From: Gracilimonas sp.
GTDB taxonomy: Bacteria > Bacteroidota > Rhodothermia > Balneolales > Balneolaceae
NCBI RefSeq assembly: GCF_017641085.1
Contig: NZ_JAEPPI010000001.1
Coordinates: 1,541,421 to 1,605,420 of the forward strand
Length of the DNA stretch: 64,000 nucleotides
Direction of reading: 5' to 3'
Position numbers and translations under genes: made by a program. This document shows, piece by piece, positions 17,958 to 27,100 of this stretch. The notes beneath the pieces are model-generated. The model was not told the DNA's origin. It searched no databases and saw nothing but the letters and a program-made list of their open reading frames with translations. Position 1 is the stretch's first letter, and each line of letters begins with the position of its first letter.

Positions 17958-18316
17958 CCTCCAACACCCTAACACAATGACCCAGATAAGATAAGCTAAT
18001 ATCGCCTCTGGGAAGACGTTAGTGATGTGTGGGCGCAAATAATAATATAAACAAATCTTTAAAGCAAAAAATTGTTGATAATTGTCGCCTTATTGGACTT
18101 AATGCTTCGGCTACACTATTACCTAGTTTTCAAAATCTAGATTATAAACTTTGATTTTATATTGTTTATGGTAGCTAGAGTTCTTTGGTCAAAGATCAAT
18201 TCTATCTATTTTTGTGAAGTAAATATTTTCAAGACTACATTTTCTTACATATAAATATTATATAATAAATGTCTTACAATATTATTTGCAGATAATATTC
18301 CGATGTTTTAGATTCA
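17958..18316. other. Very AT-rich gene-free stretch at the island edge
   Basis: I find no credible ORF, tandem repeat or RNA gene. The part from about 18140 to 18300 is nearly all A/T, unlike the flanking chromosome. Confidence 0.6.
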
Positions 18317-18421
18317 GTCGTCGCTGATTTAATGGCAACTTGCAGAGCGACTTATAAATACTGCTAAAGCGCCGGTTGTGCTCAAACCAGCGGTACACTG
18401 TCGCTCTTCTAATAACGCTGG
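18317..18421 (+). ncRNA. Possible structured leader with mutually exclusive pairings
   Basis: Four segments can pair in alternative ways: GTCGC (18320) with GCGAC (18347); AGAGCGAC (18344-18351) with GTCGCTCT (18400-18407); and CCAGCG (18387-18392) with CGCTGG (18416-18421). GGTT/AACC (18374/18385) forms an inner hairpin. The 1:2, 2:3, 3:4 layout is like an attenuator. It precedes two short plus-strand ORFs. No known RNA family is recognised. Confidence 0.35.
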
Positions 18422-18436
18422 TATAAATTGATTCAG

Positions 18437-18538
18437 ATGAGTAAACGATTTAACCCTTATGCAAACTTGCTGAAAAAGGATCGTCAAAGTTTATCAGAAA
18501 ATAATATCAAGAATATCAACGTGCCGCAGGGTACTTAA
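18437..18538 (+). CDS. 33-residue basic ORF after the structured region
   Basis: An ATG-started frame (MSKRFNPYANLLKKDRQ...) ending in TAA. It is Lys/Asn/Gln-rich, without a membrane segment or known motif. It is supported only by position after the hairpin region and an uninterrupted frame. Confidence 0.25.
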   Translation: MSKRFNPYANLLKKDRQSLSENNIKNINVPQGT

Positions 18539-18583
18539 TAACTTCTACAGACAACAATTTTCAACCATAAATTTATCAGAAGT

Positions 18584-18787
18584 ATGTCGAATATCTCCTT
18601 TCAATTAATCATTGATACCCAAAACATTTTTCTTAGCCAGGCTCCGGATAAAGGACGAATCAGGGCCAACCTGACCGGCCTGAACATGGATCAAGTTGAT
18701 GTCATTGTAGATGGGATCATTGATGCAGGGCCGGATGTAGTGAACCATTTAAAAAAATGCCTAAAAGAGAAAACTGATGACTCGTAG
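18584..18787 (+). CDS. Small hypothetical protein
   Basis: 67 residues from ATG 18584: a beta-like start (SFQLIIDTQN) followed by helices (MDQVDVIVDGIIDAGPDVVNHLKKCLKEK). I do not recognise it. It is the only plus-strand gene at the left end of the island and faces the terminator at 18868. Confidence 0.4.
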   Translation: MSNISFQLIIDTQNIFLSQAPDKGRIRANLTGLNMDQVDVIVDGIIDAGPDVVNHLKKCLKEKTDDS

Positions 18788-18867
18788 ATACCGACTTTCC
18801 TGTTATTAAATCATTCATATTACGACTCAGATAACACAGCATCCTAACCACATGTTTTATCTCAAAT

Positions 18868-18893
18868 AAAGCGGCACTGAAAAGTGTCGCTTT
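18868..18893. terminator. Bidirectional terminator at the end of the McrBC operon
   Basis: An 11-bp stem (AAAGCGGCACT with AGTGTCGCTTT, one G-T pair) closes a four-base loop, with T-rich sequence on the plus side and A/T-rich on the other. It ends the minus-strand operon (last stop at 18905) and could also stop the 18584 gene. Confidence 0.8.
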
Positions 18894-18904
18894 TCATTTC
18901 AGTT

Positions 18905-19318
18905 CTATTGCTCTTGTATTACTCTTCGGTAACTACCTTCTTGCTTAACTTCCTTTACTACTCCCACCCCTTTTTGGTTGAAATGATCACGTAAAGCTTC
19001 AGCACACTCATAGGCTATTTTTTTATTCTCTGAAGCAATTTGAATTAAAACAGTTTTCTCTTCTTGTTTTTTAAAGAAACCGATTGCTGTAGCTAAGGTA
19101 AAAGAATCCGTGAAACCAGAAACAATATCTGCGATTTCATTTTTTAGATCTTCGGTCAATTCTTCACCCACCCCAAGATAGAGAAGGTAGTTATCACGCT
19201 GAACTTGCTCAGTCATTAACCGGTCTGCAAGGTGATTTAATATATCTTTCCCATTTCCAGTTTGGATTATGGTTTCTGCTATTTGCTCCCAAATGTTATA
19301 AGGTTCAATTTTTGTCAT
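18905..19318 (-). CDS. Unrecognised small protein, last gene of the RecQ/McrBC operon
   Basis: 137 residues, soluble, mixed alpha/beta (MTKIEPYNIWEQIAETIIQTG..., later IQIASENKKIAYECAEALRDHFNQKGVGVVKEV). No family recognised. Its ATG overlaps the mcrC TGA (ATGA), so it is translationally coupled to mcrC and probably belongs functionally with it, for example as a regulator or inhibitor of the nuclease. The bidirectional terminator follows directly. Confidence 0.6.
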   Translation of the reverse strand: MTKIEPYNIWEQIAETIIQTGNGKDILNHLADRLMTEQVQRDNYLLYLGVGEELTEDLKNEIADIVSGFTDSFTLATAIGFFKKQEEKTVLIQIASENKKIAYECAEALRDHFNQKGVGVVKEVKQEGSYRRVIQEQ

Positions 19319-20550
19319 TTAGATATTTTATTAGAAATAGAAAGCAGTAAAGAATCATCTGTTATCAATTTTCCAGAACGACTCAATACATTTGTAGTTT
19401 GCAGGATACAGCTTCCACCAAATTCAGTTTCGTATTTTCCTGTAACCTGTTTTTCGGTACCAGGATAAAGAAGAACTCCATCATGGCTTTCAAATAACCG
19501 ATTGTAAGCAAAAATTTGCCTGAGGTCGTTGTCTGAAGGCCGATTTTTAGTTGGGGTTTTCCATTTCGTATCAACTACAATCTTTTTACCGGATTCATCT
19601 TTTGGTATAAGCAAAATATCCGGTTTTAATCTTTTTCGGCTACTTTCAGACCTCCAGAACACCTTATTACTTTGTGCTTTTACTTGGTATTTGTCCGATA
19701 AATGACGCCTCATCATTTTTGTAATAAAACGCTCCCAAAGTTGATTCATGTCAAACATTAAGGCTAGCACATGGTTACTGCCTTTTGATATGTCAGGATG
19801 GTAATTCAATAGAATCAGTCGTGCGATTTCTAAAGCTTCGGAGTAGCGTTCTGTTTTTCGATTCAAGTAAATTTGATTGAACATTTGTTCATGTACTGTA
19901 CAATCTTCTATCTCTTCGAAGTAAAGTAACTGACTCTTTACTCTGCTTCTCAAGTCTGAACGAATTGGGATCTGCGATAATACGACCAGCGTCTTTTTTA
20001 AAATTTGATTGATTAGGTGATTGAAATCATATTTGCTGTACTCAACGTGAAATCTCTCTTTGTGTATAATGTTATCCCGAATCTGACCGGGTATATGTAA
20101 GCGACCTTTTAACGCTGTTTGATTCTCTTTTACCTTCCGATATTTCTTTGCTAATCCCTGGTGTGTAAGCCTCTCACATTCTTTAATGAACAGTTCAATG
20201 TACAGATCAAAAATTGAATTGCGCTGAAGCCTTAAATCTGATTTTGAAGTAGATGCTACTTCGATACCAGAGGTAATTCTAAGCATCTGTATTAGTACAT
20301 CTCTCCAGATCTTTTTATCCAGAGTTGACCGGTCCGTCTTGGGTAACACTTCAATAGCCGTATCTCCAACCTGAATAACCCCAACGTACTGATTGAATTT
20401 TACTCCCTTATGAATCAGTGAAAAGTAAGGCGTACCATTGATTCCATGGTATTTTTCAAGTTGCTCAAAAAGCTTGACCGTAAAGTTTGGCTCTGATTTG
20501 AGAGTCAGCCTTTCATGCTCAAAAACCGATATGGTTTTACTTTTTGGCAT
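19315..20550 (-). CDS. mcrC: McrC-like nuclease subunit
   Basis: 411 residues. The N-terminal half is the McrC adaptor domain (VGVIQVGDTAIEVLPK near 56-71, helix-rich 110-260). The C-terminal PD-(D/E)xK nuclease is intact: KPDILL with Asp311, VVDTKWK with Asp327 and Lys329, then a downstream Gln345. McrC is the cleavage and ATPase-stimulating partner of McrB in modification-dependent (type IV) restriction. It follows mcrB by 6 bases and overlaps the next gene. Confidence 0.9.
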   Translation of the reverse strand: MPKSKTISVFEHERLTLKSEPNFTVKLFEQLEKYHGINGTPYFSLIHKGVKFNQYVGVIQVGDTAIEVLPKTDRSTLDKKIWRDVLIQMLRITSGIEVASTSKSDLRLQRNSIFDLYIELFIKECERLTHQGLAKKYRKVKENQTALKGRLHIPGQIRDNIIHKERFHVEYSKYDFNHLINQILKKTLVVLSQIPIRSDLRSRVKSQLLYFEEIEDCTVHEQMFNQIYLNRKTERYSEALEIARLILLNYHPDISKGSNHVLALMFDMNQLWERFITKMMRRHLSDKYQVKAQSNKVFWRSESSRKRLKPDILLIPKDESGKKIVVDTKWKTPTKNRPSDNDLRQIFAYNRLFESHDGVLLYPGTEKQVTGKYETEFGGSCILQTTNVLSRSGKLITDDSLLLSISNKISK

Positions 20551-20556
20551 ATAGTT

Positions 20557-23502
20557 TTAGGCTTTTTTATTGAGAAGCACATTTAACGCCCCTTCAAAAG
20601 CTTCATCATTATATTTCCAATCGGTAGTAAGCTCCCAAACTTCCCGATCGTCAAAAATAGAGTCATCGTAATCTGACTTCGCAAATAAATCAGTTTCTCC
20701 TGAATGCTCAGCCTGTTTAATAAAGCCCTTTCCTAGTACAAGCTGAATTTTTCCTTTGTCTCCGTAGAAGTATTCTTCGAGTAATGGAATGATGTTCCTG
20801 TAAAACACTCTCTGAAGGTCTGATACCTCTTTTACATTCATAAAGTAGGAATGCCCAATCAGATGATCCTTATCAAGTAATTTTTTGATTCTCTTATTTA
20901 TAGTCTCAAGAATATTTGAAAGCAAAAACTGACTTTCACTAACATAGATTTCACTCTTTTCTGCCTTCAAAGCTCCTTCTTCTTCAATCACCTTGATTTT
21001 TGGAGGCATCTCTTCAAAAGTAAACCTGCGTCGCAATGCCGTATCCAATGCTTCAATACTCCGGTCAGCGGTATTCATAGTACCGATAATGTGCAAATTG
21101 GATGGGACACTAAATGGTTTTTTTGAGTAGGGTAAAATAGCTTTTTGCTCTTCTTTTCCTCCCTCCCTTTTATCTGACTCGATAAGGGTAATTAACTCAC
21201 CGAAAATCTGAGCGATATTTCCCCTGTTAATCTCATCTATGATAAGTACAAAGTTTTCATTACTGCCTTCAGTAACCTCAGCTATATTCTGTTTTTCAAA
21301 AAATTCTCTGCTTACCCAGTCTTTCTTTAACATATAAATGGGTTGCTGTTGCAGGTTTTTCTCATAGATCTCTTCGATTGGAATCTCTACGTCCTTTACC
21401 AACCAATCTACGTCACGAAAATGAGGGTAAGAAATGGGCGCATCGGGTTTGTATTCATAATCTCCCTTTACTTGGCCAATCGCTCTGACAATGGAATTAC
21501 CTTTTGAAACCAGAACATAATGCCCCTTCTTCAAATAATGGATGAAATAATTCATGGCTCTGGAAGAAAAATCACTCAACCCTGAACTTTCCTGAACAAT
21601 TTCTTTTATGTCAGACTCAGATTTTCCCGAAAGATCAAGATGATCTAAATACCCTATCGAAATCTTACCATGATCGATACAGTATTGATAGATCTCATCG
21701 TCTTCTTCTTTGTTTGTATTTCCCAAAGAAACCTTAAAAAACTGAGCTTTTTTAAAATCTTCATCGCTTAACCGAACACGTTCCCTGGCTTCCTCTGCTT
21801 CACCTTCCGAATAATATTTCGCTTTTCTACAAATTCGTTTAAAAATACCATCTTCAATCTTATAGGAAAGATCTCCCTCAGTATTGACATCTGGCTTGAT
21901 GCCTTCTACAAAATCCTCGTACGTAAAGCTTTGATGAAACGTAGTAAAAGCAATTCTTCTTTTCTTTGACTCTGCCCAGTCAGTAATTAACAATTCCCGG
22001 TACCGTTTTGTTAGAGCTTCCCGATCATATTTATGTTCCTCATAAAACTCAGGATCTACTATTTGCAGTGCTTTATTGACCGTGTAGAAAGTTTTACCTG
22101 TTCCTGGAGGGCCGAATAAAATTTGATTTAAGTAATTTTGATTTTTTGCCTCTTCCATTTTGCTAACTCCTTTTCCAATTTGAAGTTCTTTAACTAAACG
22201 ATCAACATAGTTTTTATATGAAGTTATATCAGTCAGCGTTTTTCTGACTATATCTGAATCTGGCCATATTCCTTTATTCAGCCAATTTACTTTCCTTGTA
22301 TGCTTAAAGTAATCTCTGTCTTCTTTATAATTATAATCAGACTCAACAATACCCCAGCCTAAATATTCTGTTGTTCCTTTCTTTGCAATTACGATATCTC
22401 CAGGCTCAATTACATTTGCAAATTCCCAACAGGCAGTTTTATCATTTTTCTTAGATGAGTCAGTATCAAATGCTTCTTGAAGAGGCTTTTTTAAGTCACT
22501 TTTCTTGTTATAATTTCTAAGATTTCCTAAAAAATCCCAGCCTATTGCCATTATTCCTTGCGAATAGAATTCTTCCCAAAACTCAGCGTTTGATCCAGGG
22601 GAATACATCCAAAATTTTCTGTTTGCTAAGTCAAAAGCTTTTTTCTCATTACTTCTATCCGACTCATAGCTTTTCCACAGCTCTCTCGTATAGTCAAAAT
22701 AATCTTCACCCTCAGGTTTTTTATCGATCAAGAATCTATGAATTTTCGATATTGGGCAGGAATCTGCATCAGCTAAGCCTTCAGTTTTACCTACTTTTCT
22801 AATAGCTTCTGTTTTAAAAATATTTATGACTTGAAAGTCAGAGTATTGAAAAGCAATTTTCCACTTTAAAGCATCTCCGAGATCAATGGAATCAATTTCC
22901 TGAAGCTCGTTTGATTGGACGAACTCAATCACTGATACAATTAAACTTCTAACCTCTTTAAAAACTTCCTGTGCGTTGTCTCCATACTTAGAAACCCATG
23001 CGTATTCTCCGTCAGTTGAATATCCAGATCTCGAATCTTCACTATCTGTATTATTCCGCTTATAAATACCAAATTTGTAAGCTGATCCACCCCAAATACT
23101 TCCTAAGTCTTGTGTTTTAGATTCTAGCCAATAACAGAATGAATCCTCTTTATTGAGGTTTGTGTATTCATCCAACTCCATTGACTTTACCCGCTCTAAC
23201 GACCACTCCTTGAGAAACTCTTGCTTTAATTCATAGAGTTCTTTGTTTTTTTTCTTCTCCACAATCTCAAACCCCATATCATCTAAATATTTATTCGTCG
23301 TCTCACCACCACTCCGTTCCCATACCCTATCTCCATTCATTTCTTCATGAGCATAACGCATGATTTCTTTGGGCGGGAAAGCTTCTCCATCAATGATTAC
23401 ATCGTAGCCGGTAGAAGAATGAAGTTCTATTCCTTCATCTTTAATTTTTTGTACCGCCTTTTCGATGTGTTCCCAAGTTATTTTGTCCGGTTCAAATGGC
23501 AT
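20557..23502 (-). CDS. mcrB: McrB-like AAA+ GTPase with several reader-like domains
   Basis: 981 residues. Order: an N-terminal head at about 8-82 (YDVIIDGEAFPPKEIMRYA ... YLDDMGF), resembling the ScoMcrA-type N-terminal domain; a second unknown domain at about 90-290 (FCYWLESKTQDLGSIWGGSAYKFGIY); an EVE/PUA-like domain at about 296-410 (FWMYSPGSNAEFW ... PGDIVIAKKG); then the AAA+ core. In the core, Walker A GPPGTGKT is at 464-471, Walker B LIIDEINRGNIA at 753-764, the McrB signature MNTADRS at 809-815 and arginines at 824-826. A second EVE-like domain (586-725: FFKVSLGNT ... GHYVLVSKG) is inserted inside the core. Reader domains of these types bind modified cytosine in other systems; specificity here is inferred. 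Confidence 0.88.
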   Translation of the reverse strand: MPFEPDKITWEHIEKAVQKIKDEGIELHSSTGYDVIIDGEAFPPKEIMRYAHEEMNGDRVWERSGGETTNKYLDDMGFEIVEKKKNKELYELKQEFLKEWSLERVKSMELDEYTNLNKEDSFCYWLESKTQDLGSIWGGSAYKFGIYKRNNTDSEDSRSGYSTDGEYAWVSKYGDNAQEVFKEVRSLIVSVIEFVQSNELQEIDSIDLGDALKWKIAFQYSDFQVINIFKTEAIRKVGKTEGLADADSCPISKIHRFLIDKKPEGEDYFDYTRELWKSYESDRSNEKKAFDLANRKFWMYSPGSNAEFWEEFYSQGIMAIGWDFLGNLRNYNKKSDLKKPLQEAFDTDSSKKNDKTACWEFANVIEPGDIVIAKKGTTEYLGWGIVESDYNYKEDRDYFKHTRKVNWLNKGIWPDSDIVRKTLTDITSYKNYVDRLVKELQIGKGVSKMEEAKNQNYLNQILFGPPGTGKTFYTVNKALQIVDPEFYEEHKYDREALTKRYRELLITDWAESKKRRIAFTTFHQSFTYEDFVEGIKPDVNTEGDLSYKIEDGIFKRICRKAKYYSEGEAEEARERVRLSDEDFKKAQFFKVSLGNTNKEEDDEIYQYCIDHGKISIGYLDHLDLSGKSESDIKEIVQESSGLSDFSSRAMNYFIHYLKKGHYVLVSKGNSIVRAIGQVKGDYEYKPDAPISYPHFRDVDWLVKDVEIPIEEIYEKNLQQQPIYMLKKDWVSREFFEKQNIAEVTEGSNENFVLIIDEINRGNIAQIFGELITLIESDKREGGKEEQKAILPYSKKPFSVPSNLHIIGTMNTADRSIEALDTALRRRFTFEEMPPKIKVIEEEGALKAEKSEIYVSESQFLLSNILETINKRIKKLLDKDHLIGHSYFMNVKEVSDLQRVFYRNIIPLLEEYFYGDKGKIQLVLGKGFIKQAEHSGETDLFAKSDYDDSIFDDREVWELTTDWKYNDEAFEGALNVLLNKKA

Positions 23503-23509
23503 TTTTATT

Positions 23510-24112
23510 TTAACTAATTAAAAGTGACATCGTAATAAATCCAGCTATCATAATTACTAATGATAATATCATTATTGCTTTTATAACTTTAGCTTCCTTT
23601 CTATGAATCGAAAACTCATCATTAGTTGTAGCTTTGAAGCCTGATAATTGATCAGCAATCCCTTCGATTTTATTCTTGAGATTTTTTTCTGTCTTTACCT
23701 GATTCCCCTGTATCCTCTTATCTTCCTCTTTTAAAGTTGTAAGTATTTCTGCCATTTTGGAAAAATTTTTCTGTGTTTTTCCTTCAAGATCTTTTAATTC
23801 ATTGAGTCCACTATCTAAAACTGAAAATTTTTGAGTTACTAAAGATTGTGTCTCACTATTTACTTTTTCTGACTTTTCAATACTTTCCTCTAGCGCTTTA
23901 ATTGCAGCATTAACCCTTTGCTCAGTCTCTCCATACTCTTTATTGACCTGATCAAGAAATGAATCTGCTTTTGTGGAGTATTCTTTAATTTGTTGAACTA
24001 TCTTCTTGGCATTTTCTGCATTTTCAGATGTAATTTGATTGACATTTTTAAGCTTTTCAAGCTGGTCAATAAGTTCTTCAAATTCTTTTTGTGCATTAAT
24101 TAAATCACTCAT
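23510..24112 (-). CDS. Tail-anchored coiled-coil membrane protein
   Basis: 200 residues. About 1-165 is nearly continuous heptad-type coiled coil (acidic/Lys/Gln-rich, no globular motif). A single hydrophobic segment near the end (AIMILSLVIMIAGFITMSLLIS, about 179-200) makes it a tail-anchored inner-membrane protein facing the cytoplasm. It overlaps the RecQ-like gene by 8 bases and is followed by mcrB after 7 bases, so all three are coupled. No family recognised. I infer a scaffold that brings the helicase and McrBC to the membrane. Confidence 0.75.
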   Translation of the reverse strand: MSDLINAQKEFEELIDQLEKLKNVNQITSENAENAKKIVQQIKEYSTKADSFLDQVNKEYGETEQRVNAAIKALEESIEKSEKVNSETQSLVTQKFSVLDSGLNELKDLEGKTQKNFSKMAEILTTLKEEDKRIQGNQVKTEKNLKNKIEGIADQLSGFKATTNDEFSIHRKEAKVIKAIMILSLVIMIAGFITMSLLIS

Positions 24113-27100
24113 TGTATGATATTTGGTTCAAAAATTTCTTGAGACAATTAGAGGTTCTAAATACTAAAATTTCATTCGTTAGCGGGTCCAAAACAGGAGA
24201 AATTGTAGGATTTATATCAAGTACTTTAGAATTAAATAATTGTAGAAGACTCAGGATATTCTCCCATGATTCATTCTTCTGTAGGCTTTTGAAGCCTTTC
24301 TTATACAATTCAATAGCTTGTTGAATTAAAGGTCTTTCCATTGCAGATTCAAAATCTACACTTTGTTGACTCTCCAAAGCGAAGTAACTGTAAGCAGTTA
24401 ACAGGTCTATGCTTGCATTATCTCTTGTCATTGTTATTCTTAAATTCTCACAAGCACCCCTTAAGTGTTTGGCATTGTTTATTTCTCCTCCCAAATTATC
24501 CGGAGGATTATTTATATACCCGAGATACTTTTCAACTACTTCTGTATTTTCAATTCTTCCCCCATCAGTATCTTTGGGCAAATAGTTTACCCTGGCATAT
24601 TTAGAAGTGAAATAATAGACAATATTTTCTCTGAATATTTTTTCACCATGCTCATGGCCTATTTCACACAGCTGTTGCATGTAATCAATTGCCCTTTTTC
24701 TTTTCTCAGAGATTTCTTGGTCAATAAATTCAGTTAAGGTAAAAAGTACTCTTTTTAAAGCCGGTTCATACTCCTTAGATCTTGCAATTTTCATCCACCT
24801 TTCAGTCGATTCATTACCTAAATACCTCTTCAAATATTTTTCAAGATTGGTAAAATAATCTTCATCCGTTTTTCCTTGAAATTTAACCATCACAAACCTT
24901 GCATAATAATCAATCACATAATCATCAATAATCCCTGCAATCATTAAGCGATAAATTGCTCTAAGTGTGTCACTGGTATTCCTGATTTGATAAAACTTAG
25001 ATTTTATTTCTTCAATAGAATTATCAGAAATAGTTAAACTACTTTGATAGTTTGTATGCCTTCTATACTGGAAAAGTAAATTATGAATAAATTCTTCAGA
25101 GCTTCCGCAAAAATTATAAGCAGCCCGTATTACCCGTGGTTCCATTTCAGGGTTATTCGGCTTTAAGAATTCAGATAACTCATTTACTATATTATTATTA
25201 AATCCAATTCTAAGTTCGTGAATTGACTTATTATCTACCTCTAACAAAGTCTTAATACCCGGGGCAGAACTTGTATTAAGCCATTCTATGTAATCTTCTC
25301 CATTTGACTCTTCTTTGAGGATCTCAATTATTGAATCCGCAATTTCCTTTGATTTGTCTTTATCAAAATTCTGAATAAAATCGTCGTAGGTTCTTAGGTC
25401 TCTGAGCAAATCAATGGAAACAATTTGTATACGATCAGCAGGGTTTTGTTGAAAATGTCCAAAGACGTTTAAATATCTATTATTCCAGAAACTAACCTTT
25501 CCAATTTCCGGATGTTTCTCTTTTGCTCTTCTATCTATAATATTAGGATAGAAACCTTCCTCGTATTTAACTTCATTCAGGAATTCATCTATAATTTCTT
25601 TTTCCCTTGATATACCTTTAAACGAATTTTCATAAAAATCATAATTTGTTCTAATATCTTCAGGGTAATATAGTATAGTACAAATTGCAGGCTTCCCATC
25701 TCTTCCAGCCCGGCCAGCCTCCTGGTAGAAACTTTCAACTGAATCTGTAAATGAATAATGGTAAGTGAATCGAATATTGGGCTTATCCAAACCCATTCCA
25801 AAAGCCTTAGTTGCAATCATCAGATTCTTTTTATTATTCATAAAATCATCCTGATTCTCTACTGATGAATTTGCTTCCCTCTCCACTCTATTATTCCGAA
25901 TTGAATTTTCATCTCCACCACCGAAGAAGGTTCCAATATCTAAATACTGTAAGTGGTTTTCGAGATAATCTTTTACTGATAAAACACCATTTTTTAATTT
26001 ATCAGACTTTGTAGGACAAAATATTACACCAGCATTTTTGTACTCTCCATCTTTATTCTTTCCAAAAAAATTGTTTCCCAAGTCAAGTAATTGCAGTTGA
26101 TCTGATGCTTTTTTTAGTTCCTCGGGTATATTCGTTATAGAGCTTTTCAATTTTGAGTGTTTAACTGCACCGATTTCCTTTTCTCTTTCAAAGAAATTAT
26201 TAAGGGTCTCCTCATCAAGCTGCTCATCAAACTTTATGATATTAAAATTCAACTCTTTTCTATCGATAGCATCAGCCGGTAATGTTACTATGGCATCCTC
26301 TGGCATTTCCAATTCCCTTTGAACGTCTGCTAAAACATCAAATGATGCAGTTGCTGTTAGCCCATAAAAGATCAGGTTATTATCCTTTGCTTTACAAAAA
26401 CGTTTCAGGTTCTGAGCAAGATTTAAATAGGTATGTCTAAAATCATGTCCCCACTCTGAAACACAATGAGCTTCATCTATCACTGCATAGCTATAGTAAA
26501 CACCAAACTCGCTACATTCATCAAGTTTTGTCCTAAACTCTTTCATTTGAAGTCGCTCAGGGGAGATATATACAAACTGAAACCTCGACTTTACCAGATT
26601 GTTTAAGTTTTCTTCTTTCTCATCTTTAGTGTTAAAGGAATTAATAAAAACAGCGTTGTCAATCCCATTAGATAATAGCCCATCGTGCTGATCTTTCATT
26701 AATGAGTTAATAGGTTCTATAATTATTGAAACCCCGGGCTGCAGTATTCCGCAAATTTGATATGTAAGAGATTTACCACCGCCCGTAGGTAGCAACCCAA
26801 TTACATCAAGATCCTGAAAAGCTCGATTTATTATTGATTCCTGACCTGGCCTGAATTTTGATTTTCTAAATATATTTCTAAGAAAATATAAGAGCGCTTT
26901 TTCTTGATTGTCAGTGTCATATAAAAAGTCTTGACTATACCTATCCTCTATTTCCTTTTCATCAAGTACACCTAATCTTTTATATTTTAGCTTCCTGTCA
27001 GTTAATACCCTAAGAAAAAAGTCATTCTCACTTACTTCTTCGGTATTCTTTTTTGATAGATTAGAAATTACATATCCACCTGTTTCCGAGCTGCATTCAT

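Noticed and set aside
18317..18421. Retron msr/msd or integron attC site
   Set aside because: No reverse transcriptase or integron integrase lies nearby and no attC core sequence is visible.
18905..23502. CoCoNuT-type McrBC system
   Set aside because: The coiled coil is a separate tail-anchored protein and the helicase is RecQ-like SF2; the CnuB/CnuC-type fused coiled coils and the CnuH helicase are not seen.
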